DNA of 64,000 bases from Polaribacter sp. ALD11 (GTDB lineage: Bacteria > Bacteroidota > Bacteroidia > Flavobacteriales > Flavobacteriaceae): assembly GCF_002831685.1 (NCBI RefSeq), contig NZ_CP025119.1, forward strand, positions 717,001 through 781,000. Reading direction: 5' to 3'. This document shows positions 43,401-52,186 of the stretch, in pieces. Numbering within the stretch: the stretch's first letter is position 1; each line of letters begins with the position of its first letter. Both the position numbers and the translations under genes were made by a program. The notes under the pieces were generated by a model that was given only the letters and a program-made list of their open reading frames with translations, had not been told where the DNA came from and ran no database searches.

Positions 43401-44642
43401 TTACTTTGGATAACAAATAAAGTGTTTTACTACGGGTATTGTTAGCGCCTGCAAGTTTAATTGGTCAGATGCTTTTGCAATATCTTTTATTTTACCCTTT
43501 TTATTTAATATATAAATTGGAGACTTTAAATTGTAAGCTTGATTGCTAATTTCTTGATGAAAAACAAAATAACTAGCTTCTTTCTCTGTAATATTTAATT
43601 TTTTAATTGCTTTATCTCTCTTTTTATTGATGTAGCCTTCTTTAAAACCTTCTTGTTGAATTTCAATTCTTAATAATTTTCTATCAACAATCATTTTTGC
43701 TATTAATGAGAGCACCTTATCATCATGATTTACCCATTCTTTTATGGCAGACAATACATCATAATCATCTAATTTAGCAAACATTTCTAACGTTTCATCT
43801 GTAAAATTAGTGGTAGAAATCTGATTAAATAAAAAATATCTTAAAGCAGAACTACAATACAACTCCACTCCTTTTTCTGCCAACTCTTTGGCTCTTTTTA
43901 AAATATTTACTAAAATATTTTCTGCTACTAAACCTGTTTTATGTAAATATACTTGCCAATACATTAATCTTCTAGCTATTAAGAAATTTTCTACGGAATA
44001 AATCCCTTTTTGCTCAATAACCAATTCGTCATTCTTAACATTCATCATGGCAATTAATCTGTCTGATGAAATATTTCCTTCTGTAACACCTGTATAAAAA
44101 CTATCTCTTTTTAAATAATCTAAGCGGTCTATATCTAACTGACTAGAAATTAATTGCCCTAAAAATTTACGTGGATTTTTATCTTCAAAAATTTCGATTG
44201 CTAACGTTAATTCTCCATTAAACTCCTCATTTAATTTCTTCATAAATTTTAAAGAAATTTCTTCATGGCTAACTCCACTTACAATACTATGTTCTAAGGC
44301 ATGTGAAAATGCACCATGACCAATATCATGCAATAAAATAGCAATGCACAAAGCATTTTCTTCCTCATTGGAGATTTCAACTTGTTTAAAACGCAAAACA
44401 CGTATGGCTTTTTGCATTAAATGCATGCAACCAATAGCATGATGAAAACGAGTGTGATTAGCTCCAGGATACACTAAATTAGAAAAGCCCATTTGTGCAA
44501 TTCTTCTTAAGCGCTGAAAATAAGGATGTTCTATAATATCAAAAATTAAAGAGTTTGGTATTTGTATAAATCCGTAAATAGGATCATTTAAAATCTTAAG
44601 TTTGTTTGCTGCTTTTTTCTTCAAAAGGTAAAAGTTTTTCAA
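43401..44642 (-). CDS. HD-domain phosphohydrolase (dNTPase-like), TTG start
   Basis: 413 aa. The HD motif region is HHAIGCMHLMQKA then LLHDIGHGAFSHALEHS, which binds metal; QLDIDRLDYLKRDSFYTG follows, as in dGTP triphosphohydrolase-like HD proteins. The frame has no ATG before the HD domain; the TTG at 44642 (MKNFYLL) is the most likely start, or a nearer non-ATG codon ahead of KILNDPIYGFI. Leftward, upstream of the lipid A genes; conserved neighbour in flavobacteria. Confidence 0.85.
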   Translation of the reverse strand: MKNFYLLKKKAANKLKILNDPIYGFIQIPNSLIFDIIEHPYFQRLRRIAQMGFSNLVYPGANHTRFHHAIGCMHLMQKAIRVLRFKQVEISNEEENALCIAILLHDIGHGAFSHALEHSIVSGVSHEEISLKFMKKLNEEFNGELTLAIEIFEDKNPRKFLGQLISSQLDIDRLDYLKRDSFYTGVTEGNISSDRLIAMMNVKNDELVIEQKGIYSVENFLIARRLMYWQVYLHKTGLVAENILVNILKRAKELAEKGVELYCSSALRYFLFNQISTTNFTDETLEMFAKLDDYDVLSAIKEWVNHDDKVLSLIAKMIVDRKLLRIEIQQEGFKEGYINKKRDKAIKKLNITEKEASYFVFHQEISNQAYNLKSPIYILNKKGKIKDIAKASDQLNLQALTIPVVKHFICYPK

Positions 44643-44809
44643 TGTATACCTGCAAAATACAATATTTATAAGCGTAAAATTATAAATTTAATTCAGAAAT
44701 TTACAAGTAGTCCATTTAATTTGTAAAATTGGCAATATTTTATCATTTTAGCGGAGCAAAAAAAATAACAAAACCCTAATTTTAACGTTAAAGAAATAAA
44801 ACAAAATAT

Positions 44810-46354
44810 ATGAGCATACAAATTCTATGGGTAGATGATGAAATTGAATTATTAAAACCGCACATTATATTTTTAGAGCGTAAAGATTATAAAGTTACTA
44901 CTTGTACCAATGGCGCAGATGCAATTAATTTAGTAGATGAAAAAAACTTTGATATTGTTTTTTTAGACGAAAATATGCCGGGTTTAACTGGTTTAGAAAC
45001 ACTTTCAGAAATCAAACAAAAACAAGCCAATTTACCGGTAGTTATGATTACTAAAAGTGAAGAGGAATATATTATGGAAGAAGCAATTGGTTCTAAAATT
45101 GCAGATTATTTAATAAAACCCGTAAACCCGAATCAGATTTTATTGAGCTTAAAGAAGAATTTAGATCATTCTCGTTTGGTTTCAGAAAAAACCACTTCGA
45201 GTTATCAGCAAGAGTTTAGAAAAATTTCTATGGATTTAGCGATGGTAAATTCTTATGAAGAATGGATCGAGCTTTATAAAAAACTAGTGCATTGGGAATT
45301 AGAATTAGAAAATATTAGCGATCCTGGAATGTTAGGTATTCTTGAAAGTCAGAAACAAGAAGCAAACACGCAATTTTTTAAATTTATTAAAAAAAATTAT
45401 GAAGATTTTTTAACAGCCCATGACAAACCTACTTTTTCTCATACATTGTTTAAAGATTATGTGGTACCAGAATTAAAAAAAAACCAACCTGTTTTATGGG
45501 TTGTGATTGATAATTTGCGGTACGATCAATATAGAATCTTAGAGCCATTAATTAATAATCATTATAAGAAGGATGAAGAATATTCTTATTTCTCTATCTT
45601 ACCTACAGCAACTCAGTATGCTAGAAATGCTATTTTTTCTGGATTGATGCCTTCTGAAATGGAAAAAAGACATCCTGATTTATGGAAAAACGACACAGAT
45701 GAAGGTGGAATGAACTTGTTTGAAAACGAGTTTTTATCAGCACAAATTAAACGTTTAAGTTTAAATATTAAATATGAATACTATAAAATTACTTCGCTAA
45801 AAAGCGGAAAAGAATTGGCAGACAATTATAATGGAACCAAACAAAACGATTTAACTGCTGTAGTTTATAATTTTGTAGATATGCTTTCACATTCGAAAAC
45901 AGAAATGGAAGTAATTAAAGAATTGGCCGGAGATGATAAAGCATATAGAAGCTTAACTTTAAGTTGGTTTAAGAATTCTGCTTTGTTTGAAATTATTCAA
46001 AAAGCACAAGTTTTAGGTCAGAAATTAATTATCACTACAGATCACGGAACCATTAATTGTAAACACCCAACAAAAGTTATTGGTGATAAAAACATTAGTT
46101 CTAACTTACGTTACAAAACGGGTAAAAGCTTGTCTTACGAAGAAAAAGATGTGTATGCAGTAAGAAACCCAAAAGACATATTCTTACCAACAGTGGCTAT
46201 GAATAGTCCGTTTATTTTTGCTAAAGAAGATTTGTTTTTTGCATACCCAAACAACTTTAATCATTTTGTAAAATACTTTAAAAACACGTATCAACATGGC
46301 GGTGTTTCTTTAGAAGAAATGATTATTCCTTGTGCGGTTTATAGTCCGAAGTAA
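44810..46354 (+). CDS. porX: PorX: response regulator with PglZ phosphatase domain, type IX secretion regulator
   Basis: 514 aa. Residues 1-120 are a receiver domain with acidic pocket VDDE (9-11) and phospho-acceptor Asp 53 in VFLDENMPG, plus Lys in LIKPVNP. Residues of about 215-510 are a PglZ/alkaline-phosphatase-type domain with metal-binding segments WVVIDNLRYDQYR, TTDHGTINCKHP and YQHGGVS. PorX with PorY and an ECF factor controls T9SS genes and hydrolyses nucleotide oligomers in characterised species. Its stop codon is followed after 7 nt by the dispersed 3'-UTR repeat. Confidence 0.93.
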   Translation: MSIQILWVDDEIELLKPHIIFLERKDYKVTTCTNGADAINLVDEKNFDIVFLDENMPGLTGLETLSEIKQKQANLPVVMITKSEEEYIMEEAIGSKIADYLIKPVNPNQILLSLKKNLDHSRLVSEKTTSSYQQEFRKISMDLAMVNSYEEWIELYKKLVHWELELENISDPGMLGILESQKQEANTQFFKFIKKNYEDFLTAHDKPTFSHTLFKDYVVPELKKNQPVLWVVIDNLRYDQYRILEPLINNHYKKDEEYSYFSILPTATQYARNAIFSGLMPSEMEKRHPDLWKNDTDEGGMNLFENEFLSAQIKRLSLNIKYEYYKITSLKSGKELADNYNGTKQNDLTAVVYNFVDMLSHSKTEMEVIKELAGDDKAYRSLTLSWFKNSALFEIIQKAQVLGQKLIITTDHGTINCKHPTKVIGDKNISSNLRYKTGKSLSYEEKDVYAVRNPKDIFLPTVAMNSPFIFAKEDLFFAYPNNFNHFVKYFKNTYQHGGVSLEEMIIPCAVYSPK

Positions 46355-46361
46355 AATAATA

Positions 46362-46466
46362 AGAAGCTATTTCCTGCTTTCACTACTCGCTTTTTTCGTA
46401 CCTCAAAAGAACTCAAACATACCGTTCAATCAGGGCTAAACTTGCATGCTAACGACATTTAAAATA
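46362..46466 (+). repeat. Dispersed 3'-UTR repeat, copy A (after porX)
   Basis: Starts AGAAGCTATTTCCTGCTTT 7 nt after the porX TAA and runs through CAATCAGGGCTA to a TGCTAACGACATT tail. Compared in gene sense with copies B (50299-50399) and C (60358-60440), the first 19 nt and the CAATCAGGGCTA block are identical. AGC/GCT and CCTG/CAGG can pair, leaving a TATTT bulge. Confidence 0.8.
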
Positions 46467-46470
46467 AAAA

Positions 46471-46501
46471 AATCTGACAAGTCTAAATAACTTGTCAGAT
46501 T
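46471..46501 (+). terminator. Hairpin between porX repeat and tsaE
   Basis: Stem aatctgacaag/cttgtcagatt with a 9-nt loop and a T-rich tail; the probable terminator of the porX transcript. Confidence 0.75.
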
Positions 46502-46504
46502 TGT

Positions 46505-46512
46505 TATTTTTG
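46505..46512 (+). promoter_or_regulatory. -7 box TATTTTTG of tsaE, implying a leaderless mRNA
   Basis: TAnnTTTG match ending 4 bp before the ATG at 46517. With the usual distance from -7 box to transcription start, transcripts would begin at or next to the start codon. Confidence 0.45.
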
Positions 46513-46516
46513 CAAC

Positions 46517-46924
46517 ATGAATACAAACTATTCTTTAGAAAACCTTTCTGAAATTGCAACTGTAATTATTACATCAGTAAAAAATAAAACATTATTGTTT
46601 TATGGAGAAATGGGCGTTGGTAAAACAACTTTAATCAAAGAAATATGTAAACAATTAGGTGTTTTAGATACTATCTCCTCTCCTACTTTTTCGTTGGTAA
46701 ATGAATATGAAACTTCAAAAAAAGAAAAGATTTTTCACTTCGATTTTTATAGAATTACAGACGAAGAAGAAGCTTTAGACATGGGAATTGAAGAGTATCT
46801 GTATAATAACGATTGGTGCCTTATCGAATGGCCACAAAATGTCGAAAATTTACTACCTTTAGAGTCTGTTGAAATCCATTTATCTACTTTAGAAAACGGA
46901 CAACGTAATATGCAATTAAAATAA
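46517..46924 (+). CDS. tsaE: tRNA threonylcarbamoyladenosine biosynthesis ATPase TsaE
   Basis: 135 aa. P-loop GEMGVGKTTLIKEICKQLG (residues about 34-52), SSPTFSLVNEYE, FHFDFYRI and CLIEWPQN motifs are all canonical. It works with TsaB and TsaD to make t6A37 in ANN-decoding tRNAs. Seven bp before alanine dehydrogenase, so a small operon is likely. Confidence 0.95.
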   Translation: MNTNYSLENLSEIATVIITSVKNKTLLFYGEMGVGKTTLIKEICKQLGVLDTISSPTFSLVNEYETSKKEKIFHFDFYRITDEEEALDMGIEEYLYNNDWCLIEWPQNVENLLPLESVEIHLSTLENGQRNMQLK

Positions 46925-46931
46925 CCAAGTT

Positions 46932-48128
46932 ATGAGTTCATTTTCTCCGTTTAGTAAAGAAGAGTTGCTTCCTCAAGAAGAAATGTTAGAGATAAAAAAA
47001 CAGAAAGGAGAATTGTTTATAGGTCTACCAAAAGAAACTTATTTAAGTGAAAAACGTGTTTGTTTAACTCCAGATGCTGTTGGCGCTTTAACCGCAAATG
47101 GTCATCGTCTTGTTGTTGAAACAGGCGCTGGAGATGGCGCAAATTTCACAGACAAAGAATATTCTGAAGCTGGTGCAAAAATTTCTTATAACGTAGAAGA
47201 AGCTTTTAAATGTAATATTATTTTAAAAGTTGCGCCACCAACAGAAGATGAAATTGAATACATTAGTCCGCAAGCAATTTTAATTTCTTCATTGCAATTA
47301 AAAACACAAAACAAAAAATACTTTGAATGTCTAGCTAAAAAGAAAATTACAGCAATTGCGTTCGACTATATAAAAGATGAGCAAGAAACCTACCCAATTG
47401 TAAAATCTTTAAGTGAAATTGCTGGAACCGCCTCTATTTTAATTGCCGGCGAATTAATGAGTGGTGTTAATAAAGGTAACGGATTATTATTTGGTAATAT
47501 TGGCGGAGTTCCACCAACAAGTGTTGTTATTTTTGGTGCAGGAACCGTTGGTGAATATGCCGCAAGAACTGCTATAGGTTTAGGTGCAAGAGTAAAAGTT
47601 TTTGATAATTCTATTAGTAAATTAAGAAAACTACAAGATTGTTTACACGCACCAATCTATACATCTACATTACAACCTAAATCTATTTTAAAAGCATTAA
47701 TGCGATGTGATGTTGCTATTGGTGCAATTCGTGGTAAGAATAGATCTCCAATTTGTGCTACCGAAGAAATGATTGAAAAAATGAAAGAAGGCGCTATTAT
47801 AGTAGACGTAAGTATAGATAGAGGTGGTTGTTTCGAAAGTTCGAATGTAACCACTCACAAATCGCCCACTTTTGTAAAACATGGTGTAATTCATTATTGT
47901 GTGCCTAATATTCCTGCACGTTACGCAAGAACAGCTTCGGTTTCTATTAGTAATATTTTTACACCGTATTTATTAAACATTGCAGAAGAAGGTGGTTTTG
48001 AAAATACGGCAAGATTTGATAAAAGTTTGCGCAACGGAATGTATTTCTATCACGGAATTTTAACCAACAAAACCGTTGCAGACTGGTTCGATTTGCCTTT
48101 TAGAGATATTAACTTATTGATTCTTTAA
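46932..48128 (+). CDS. ald: Alanine dehydrogenase
   Basis: 398 aa. NAD-dependent interconversion of alanine and pyruvate plus ammonia. Family N-terminus GLPKETYLSEKRVCLTPDAV after a 25-residue extension, NAD-binding VVIFGAGTVGEYAARTA near residue 198, and the substrate region HKSPTFVKHGVIHYCVPNIP. The extension and sequence match the Bacteroidota 'alanine dehydrogenase' group; transhydrogenase alpha is a related alternative. Confidence 0.88.
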   Translation: MSSFSPFSKEELLPQEEMLEIKKQKGELFIGLPKETYLSEKRVCLTPDAVGALTANGHRLVVETGAGDGANFTDKEYSEAGAKISYNVEEAFKCNIILKVAPPTEDEIEYISPQAILISSLQLKTQNKKYFECLAKKKITAIAFDYIKDEQETYPIVKSLSEIAGTASILIAGELMSGVNKGNGLLFGNIGGVPPTSVVIFGAGTVGEYAARTAIGLGARVKVFDNSISKLRKLQDCLHAPIYTSTLQPKSILKALMRCDVAIGAIRGKNRSPICATEEMIEKMKEGAIIVDVSIDRGGCFESSNVTTHKSPTFVKHGVIHYCVPNIPARYARTASVSISNIFTPYLLNIAEEGGFENTARFDKSLRNGMYFYHGILTNKTVADWFDLPFRDINLLIL

Positions 48129-48248
48129 ATTTAGCACAATTTTCATTAACAAATATTGAAAAATAAAATGGGTTTAGATCACTAAAATTCCTTTAGATTA
48201 TTCTATAAATAACTTTCAATAATAGCTTTAGAAACAACTCAATTTCCA

Positions 48249-48256
48249 TAAATTTG
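48249..48256 (+). promoter_or_regulatory. -7 box TAAATTTG of the DUF4258-like gene
   Basis: TAnnTTTG match 17 bp upstream of the ATG at 48274. Confidence 0.4.
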
Positions 48257-48273
48257 CATTTCAAAATTTGAAC

Positions 48274-48642
48274 ATGTTAGTAAAGAGAATTTTTTATTAT
48301 TTAGTAGGATTATCACTAGGTTCCATTGCCGTTTATTTCTTCTGGCAAAAGAAAAATGCGACTTTTGATTATGGAATGGACTCAAGAACGCTAAAAACCA
48401 TTCGAATTAAGAAACGATTATTTTCTGACGATGCAAAAACTGCAATGCAAAAATTTGAAATTGATACTTTAAAAATATCGACGATTTTAACGACGGGTGA
48501 TGTAGATTTTGGAAAAGGAAGTCCTAGAGAAAAGCCTTGTGCTAAATATTATGTTACAGGAAAAAAAGAGCTAAAAAACGTTAGTTTATTAGTAAAGCGT
48601 TGTGATTCGACTGCTACAATTGAAAAAATTATTATTGAATAA
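48274..48642 (+). CDS. DUF4258-like membrane-anchored protein
   Basis: 122 aa from the ATG at 48274 (MLVKRIFYYLVGLSLGSIAVYFF); a TTG two codons upstream is not needed. One N-terminal membrane helix, then an exposed domain with SRTLKTIRIKKRLFSDDA, DVDFGKGSPREKPC and LLVKRCDSTATIEKI, which I recall as a DUF4258-like pattern in Flavobacteriia. Function unknown. Single gene. Confidence 0.72.
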   Translation: MLVKRIFYYLVGLSLGSIAVYFFWQKKNATFDYGMDSRTLKTIRIKKRLFSDDAKTAMQKFEIDTLKISTILTTGDVDFGKGSPREKPCAKYYVTGKKELKNVSLLVKRCDSTATIEKIIIE

Positions 48643-48743
48643 AGTATAACTTCTTTACTAAAAAGAGTAACGAAACAATTTATATTTTAAACAGATATCA
48701 CTTATTCCTAAACAAAGTTTCGGTTTTATTTAAAATTATAAGA

Positions 48744-49421
48744 TCAATCAGTTTTTAAATTTTGATGATAATGCTCTTCAATTTTAGCTACATTTTTTAT
48801 CGTTTTCTTTACCCAATCAAAATACAAGATCTCTTTTTCTTCTTCAGATAATTGCCACTCAATATCTGAATTTCTAAGCTTTGTAGTAACATCTTGCAAA
48901 ATAATAGCTGCGGCAACAGAGATGTTTAAACTTTCTGTAAAACCAACCATAGGTATTTTAAGAAAGCCGTCTGCATTTTCTATCACAGTATCAGAAACAC
49001 CCTCTGCTTCTACACCGAATACAAAAGCAGATTTTTTTGTAATATCAAAGTCTTGTAGCAAACAAGAATCGTTGTGAGGTGTAGTTGCTATAATTTGATA
49101 TCCTTTTGCTTTTAATTCATCTAAACAAGGTTTCGAATTATCACCATCTTTTCGATATCTATATTGATTTAACCATTTCTGAGAGCCCTTAGCAACATGT
49201 CTAGAAACTTTATTATTATATTTATTTTCGATTGCATGTACATCTTGTACGCCAAAAATATCGCAAGTTCTAACCACAGCACTAGCATTGTGTGGTTGAA
49301 AAATATCTTCTAAAACTACTGTAAAATGGCGTGTTCTTTCTTCTAGTACTTTTTTAAATAGATTTTTTCTTTTATCAGTAAGAAAGCCTTCAAAATAATT
49401 TAATAAATTTTCATCAATCAT
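48744..49421 (-). CDS. TrmH family (SpoU) tRNA/rRNA methyltransferase
   Basis: 225 aa. SPOUT-fold 2'-O-ribose methyltransferase: N-terminal VVLEDIFQPHNASAVVRTCDIFG (motif 1), FVFGVEAEGVSD (motif 2) and SLNISVAAAIILQ (motif 3). Such enzymes methylate G18 of tRNA or specific rRNA riboses. Its start is near TrmH; exact target uncertain. Divergent from the sirtuin gene. Confidence 0.9.
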   Translation of the reverse strand: MIDENLLNYFEGFLTDKRKNLFKKVLEERTRHFTVVLEDIFQPHNASAVVRTCDIFGVQDVHAIENKYNNKVSRHVAKGSQKWLNQYRYRKDGDNSKPCLDELKAKGYQIIATTPHNDSCLLQDFDITKKSAFVFGVEAEGVSDTVIENADGFLKIPMVGFTESLNISVAAAIILQDVTTKLRNSDIEWQLSEEEKEILYFDWVKKTIKNVAKIEEHYHQNLKTD

Positions 49422-49494
49422 AAATACAAATTTAAAATTATTATTTTTGTCTTCCTTGAAATATATTCACAAAAATACTCAAATCTTCAATTAA

Positions 49495-50175
49495 ATGAAA
49501 AAACTAGTTGTTTTAACAGGAGCAGGAATTTCGGCAGAAAGTGGTATACAAACATTTAGAGATGCTAACGGTTTGTGGGAAGGTCACGATGTAATGGAAG
49601 TTGCTTCTCCCGAAGGTTATAAAGCAAATCCTACCTTAGTTTTAGGTTTTTATAACAAACGCAGAAAACAACTATTGGAAGTTTCTCCTAACAAAGCACA
49701 CTTTAATTTATTAAAATTAGAAACTGATTTTGATGTTGAAATTATCACCCAGAATGTAGACGATTTGCACGAACGTGCAGGAAGCGCTAAAGTGACACAT
49801 TTACACGGCGAACTTTTAAAGGTAAGAAGTTCTATTGACGAAAATGATATTTTAGAATGGAAAAAGGAGTTGGTTTTAGGGGATTTATGTAGAAGAAATA
49901 GTCAATTAAGACCACATATTGTTTGGTTTGGAGAAATGGTGCCAATGTTAGAACAAGCCGTTGAAATTACTCAAAAAGCAGACATTCTAGTAATTATTGG
50001 GACTTCTATGCAAGTATATCCGGCAGCAAGTTTAATTGATTATGTAAAACCAAATACACCCATTTATTTTATTGATCCAAAACCATCTGTTTCAGAAAAT
50101 AATTACAACAACTTAACAATTATTGAAGATGTAGCCAGTTCTGGCACTAATAAATTGATTCGTTTATTGAGTTAA
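49495..50175 (+). CDS. NAD-dependent deacylase (class III sirtuin, CobB-like) lacking zinc cysteines
   Basis: 226 aa. LTGAGISAESGIQTFRD binds NAD, FYNKRRKQL carries the Tyr-x-x-Arg pair that favours succinyl-lysine, TQNVDDLHERAG and VTHLHGEL carry the catalytic region, and LRPHIVWFGEMVP follows. The small domain where four zinc Cys normally occur has only one Cys (LGDLCRRN). It is therefore a zinc-less variant of the fold, likely a desuccinylase/deacylase. Confidence 0.88.
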   Translation: MKKLVVLTGAGISAESGIQTFRDANGLWEGHDVMEVASPEGYKANPTLVLGFYNKRRKQLLEVSPNKAHFNLLKLETDFDVEIITQNVDDLHERAGSAKVTHLHGELLKVRSSIDENDILEWKKELVLGDLCRRNSQLRPHIVWFGEMVPMLEQAVEITQKADILVIIGTSMQVYPAASLIDYVKPNTPIYFIDPKPSVSENNYNNLTIIEDVASSGTNKLIRLLS

Positions 50176-50298
50176 CTTTTTAATCCATCAATTATTTCTC
50201 TCAAAATGTCATTTTGAATTGAGATAAAAAAAATACAATTAAGAGCTTTTTACTCATTCTTTGGTTGAGTGCCTTTTTTAAAATTTATTTTTTTTTTG

Positions 50299-50399
50299 TA
50301 TTTTGAATGTCATTAGCAAACAACTCTAGCCCTGATTGAAGTGGTATCCTTTTTTATTTTTCTTAAAAAAGATATAACGGAAAGCAGGAAATAGCTTCT
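50299..50399 (-). repeat. Dispersed 3'-UTR repeat, copy B (after the 156-aa gene)
   Basis: In minus-strand sense it begins AGAAGCTATTTCCTGCTTT 7 nt after the stop codon of the gene at 50407-50877 and includes CAATCAGGGCTA and a TGCTAATGACATT tail like copy A. Its interior has diverged but forms a better hairpin (TATATCTTTTTT with AAAAAAGGATA). Confidence 0.8.
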
Positions 50400-50406
50400 A
50401 AAAAAA

Positions 50407-50877
50407 TTAAGAAACTAACTGATTAAAATACTCGAAAATTTCTCCTTTAGAAATTGAACTTCCTTTTTCTATCAAATCAAAAATTTCTACATTTCTTTCA
50501 TCTTTATTATAAGGTTTTGTTCCTTTAAAAATTTCAACAGAATTATCCATAGGATTTTGCATTAACCATTCAAATCCTTCTTGTTCTAATAGATTAATAT
50601 CCCAAGTTATTTTTATTGCAATTCTATGAATTTCTTCTGCATCGCATTTAAATAAATTTACAGATGTTTTAGAAAAGTGTTCTACGTAAGCGGTTTTTGT
50701 TAAAACATCATCCCAAACAACATCAGAAAAAACATTCATTTCATCTTCTGCAACATTGGGTGTTTCTTTTTTAATTTGATTCCATTCTTTAGCATCGATA
50801 CTTTGGGTTGCTAAAAATCGCGCAAAGTCTTCGTGTAAACTTTCAAATTGTTCTTTGGTAAGTTGTCTGTATTTCAT
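50407..50877 (-). CDS. Conserved flavobacterial protein (DUF6495-like)
   Basis: 156 aa, acidic, no signal peptide or membrane helix. It begins KYRQLTKEQFESLHEDFARFLA and has VFSDVVWDDVLTKTAYVEHFS near residue 50, a pattern I associate with the flavobacterial DUF6495 family, though the name is from memory. Function unknown. Leftward, its 3' end is followed by repeat copy B; upstream are the ribosomal genes. Confidence 0.7.
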   Translation of the reverse strand: MKYRQLTKEQFESLHEDFARFLATQSIDAKEWNQIKKETPNVAEDEMNVFSDVVWDDVLTKTAYVEHFSKTSVNLFKCDAEEIHRIAIKITWDINLLEQEGFEWLMQNPMDNSVEIFKGTKPYNKDERNVEIFDLIEKGSSISKGEIFEYFNQLVS

Positions 50878-50900
50878 TTTTATAAATTCAAAGTCAAAAA

Positions 50901-50935
50901 TAAAAAAAAAGCTCGTTATTTCTAACGAGCTTTTT
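50901..50935 (-). terminator. Terminator of the rpsF-rpsR-rplI operon
   Basis: Stem gctcgtta/taacgagc with flanking A/T extensions, tetraloop tttc, and a T9 run in the minus sense, 22 bp after rplI. Confidence 0.9.
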
Positions 50936-50956
50936 GTAAAGTATTAAAGTAAATTA

Positions 50957-51403
50957 CTATTCAGCAACAACTTCAAAAGTAATATCAGCAACTACAGCTC
51001 TGTGTAACCTTACAGCAGCTTCGTATTTACCTAATCTTTTAACAGAACCACCAACAACTTTAATAAATTTCTTATCTAAATCTGTTCCTGCTTTTGCTAA
51101 TGCTGCAGCTAAATCGATGTTGTTTACAGAACCAAATAATTTGTCTCCTGAACCAACTTTAGATGCAATTTTAATTTCATATCCTTTAACTGTTTCTGCT
51201 ATTTTACTAGCATCTTCAATTAATTTAGCTTCTTTATAAGCTCTTTGTTTTAAATTCTCTGCTAAAACTTTCCTTGCAGATGAAGTAGCCAAAGATGCTT
51301 TTCCTGTAGGGATTAAAAAGTTTCTACCATAACCGTTTTTTACGTCTACGATGTCATCTTTAAATCCTAAATTTTCTACGTCTTGTCTTAATATAAGTTC
51401 CAT
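50957..51403 (-). CDS. rplI: 50S ribosomal protein L9
   Basis: 148 aa; N-terminal MELILRQDVENLGFKDDIVDVKNGYGRNFLIP is the diagnostic L9 start, followed by the long connecting helix and C-terminal domain. Last gene of the S6-S18-L9 operon. Confidence 0.98.
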   Translation of the reverse strand: MELILRQDVENLGFKDDIVDVKNGYGRNFLIPTGKASLATSSARKVLAENLKQRAYKEAKLIEDASKIAETVKGYEIKIASKVGSGDKLFGSVNNIDLAAALAKAGTDLDKKFIKVVGGSVKRLGKYEAAVRLHRAVVADITFEVVAE

Positions 51404-51417
51404 GTTCTACGTCTTTA

Positions 51418-51714
51418 TTATTTTAACAAATCTCCAACGTAAGGCATTAATGCCAAATGACGACATCTTTTAATTGCTTGCGCAACTTTACGTTGATATT
51501 TTAATGAAGTTCCTGTTAAACGTCTTGGTAAAATTTTACCTTGTTCGTTTACTAAATACATTAAGAAGTCTGCATCTTTATAATCGATATACTTGATACC
51601 TTTCTTCTTAAATCTACAGTATTTTGCTTCTTTCTTTGTGTCTATATCTAATGGCGTTAAATATCTAACGTCAGCAGATTTACCACCTTTTGCTTGTTGT
51701 TCTATTGATGCCAT
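51418..51714 (-). CDS. rpsR: 30S ribosomal protein S18
   Basis: 98 aa; [19 protein letters not shown] and [19 protein letters not shown] are canonical for S18. Longer N-terminus, as usual in Bacteroidota. Between rpsF and rplI. Confidence 0.98.
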   Translation of the reverse strand: MASIEQQAKGGKSADVRYLTPLDIDTKKEAKYCRFKKKGIKYIDYKDADFLMYLVNEQGKILPRRLTGTSLKYQRKVAQAIKRCRHLALMPYVGDLLK

Positions 51715-51717
51715 TTC

Positions 51718-52059
51718 TTATTTTTTAGTAGATTTAACACGTTCAGTTCTAACTTTTGCCCAAGCAGCAGCATGTTTGTCTAATCTAACAGAAAGGTAAC
51801 GCATAACGCTATCATCTCTTCTAAACTCTAACTCAAATGCAGAAATTTCTTCTCCAGCAACTTTGTACTCAAATAAGTGATAAAAACCACTTTTCTTTTT
51901 TTGAATTGGATACGCTAATTTTTTTAAGCCCCAATCTTCTTTAGAAATCATTTCGGCACCTCTAGAAACCAAATAGTCATTAAACTTTTGTACTGTCTCC
52001 TTTATCTGAGTATCAGATAAAACGGGATTCAAAATGAAAACAGTTTCGTAATGATTCAT
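51718..52059 (-). CDS. rpsF: 30S ribosomal protein S6
   Basis: 113 aa; MNHYETVFILNPVLSD and LAYPIQKKKSGFYHLFEY are canonical for S6. First gene of the operon, with a TATATTTG box 33 bp upstream. Confidence 0.98.
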   Translation of the reverse strand: MNHYETVFILNPVLSDTQIKETVQKFNDYLVSRGAEMISKEDWGLKKLAYPIQKKKSGFYHLFEYKVAGEEISAFELEFRRDDSVMRYLSVRLDKHAAAWAKVRTERVKSTKK

Positions 52060-52092
52060 AAATTAAATATTTATTGTTTATTTTTAAGGCTG

Positions 52093-52100
52093 CAAATATA
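52093..52100 (-). promoter_or_regulatory. -7 box TATATTTG of the rpsF operon
   Basis: TAnnTTTG match on the minus strand, 33 bp before the rpsF start codon. Confidence 0.55.
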
Positions 52101-52186
52101 ATAACTTTTTTAGATTTAAAAGCACATTTTTTAGATTATAAATTTAAAACTATTATTATGGATTTCAACCAATTAAAAATACTCTT

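Noticed and set aside
50201..50217. TCAAAAT-GTC-ATTTTGA palindrome after the sirtuin gene
   Set aside because: Short and AT-rich; may be a decayed intergenic repeat or weak terminator, but a single copy in the window gives no support.
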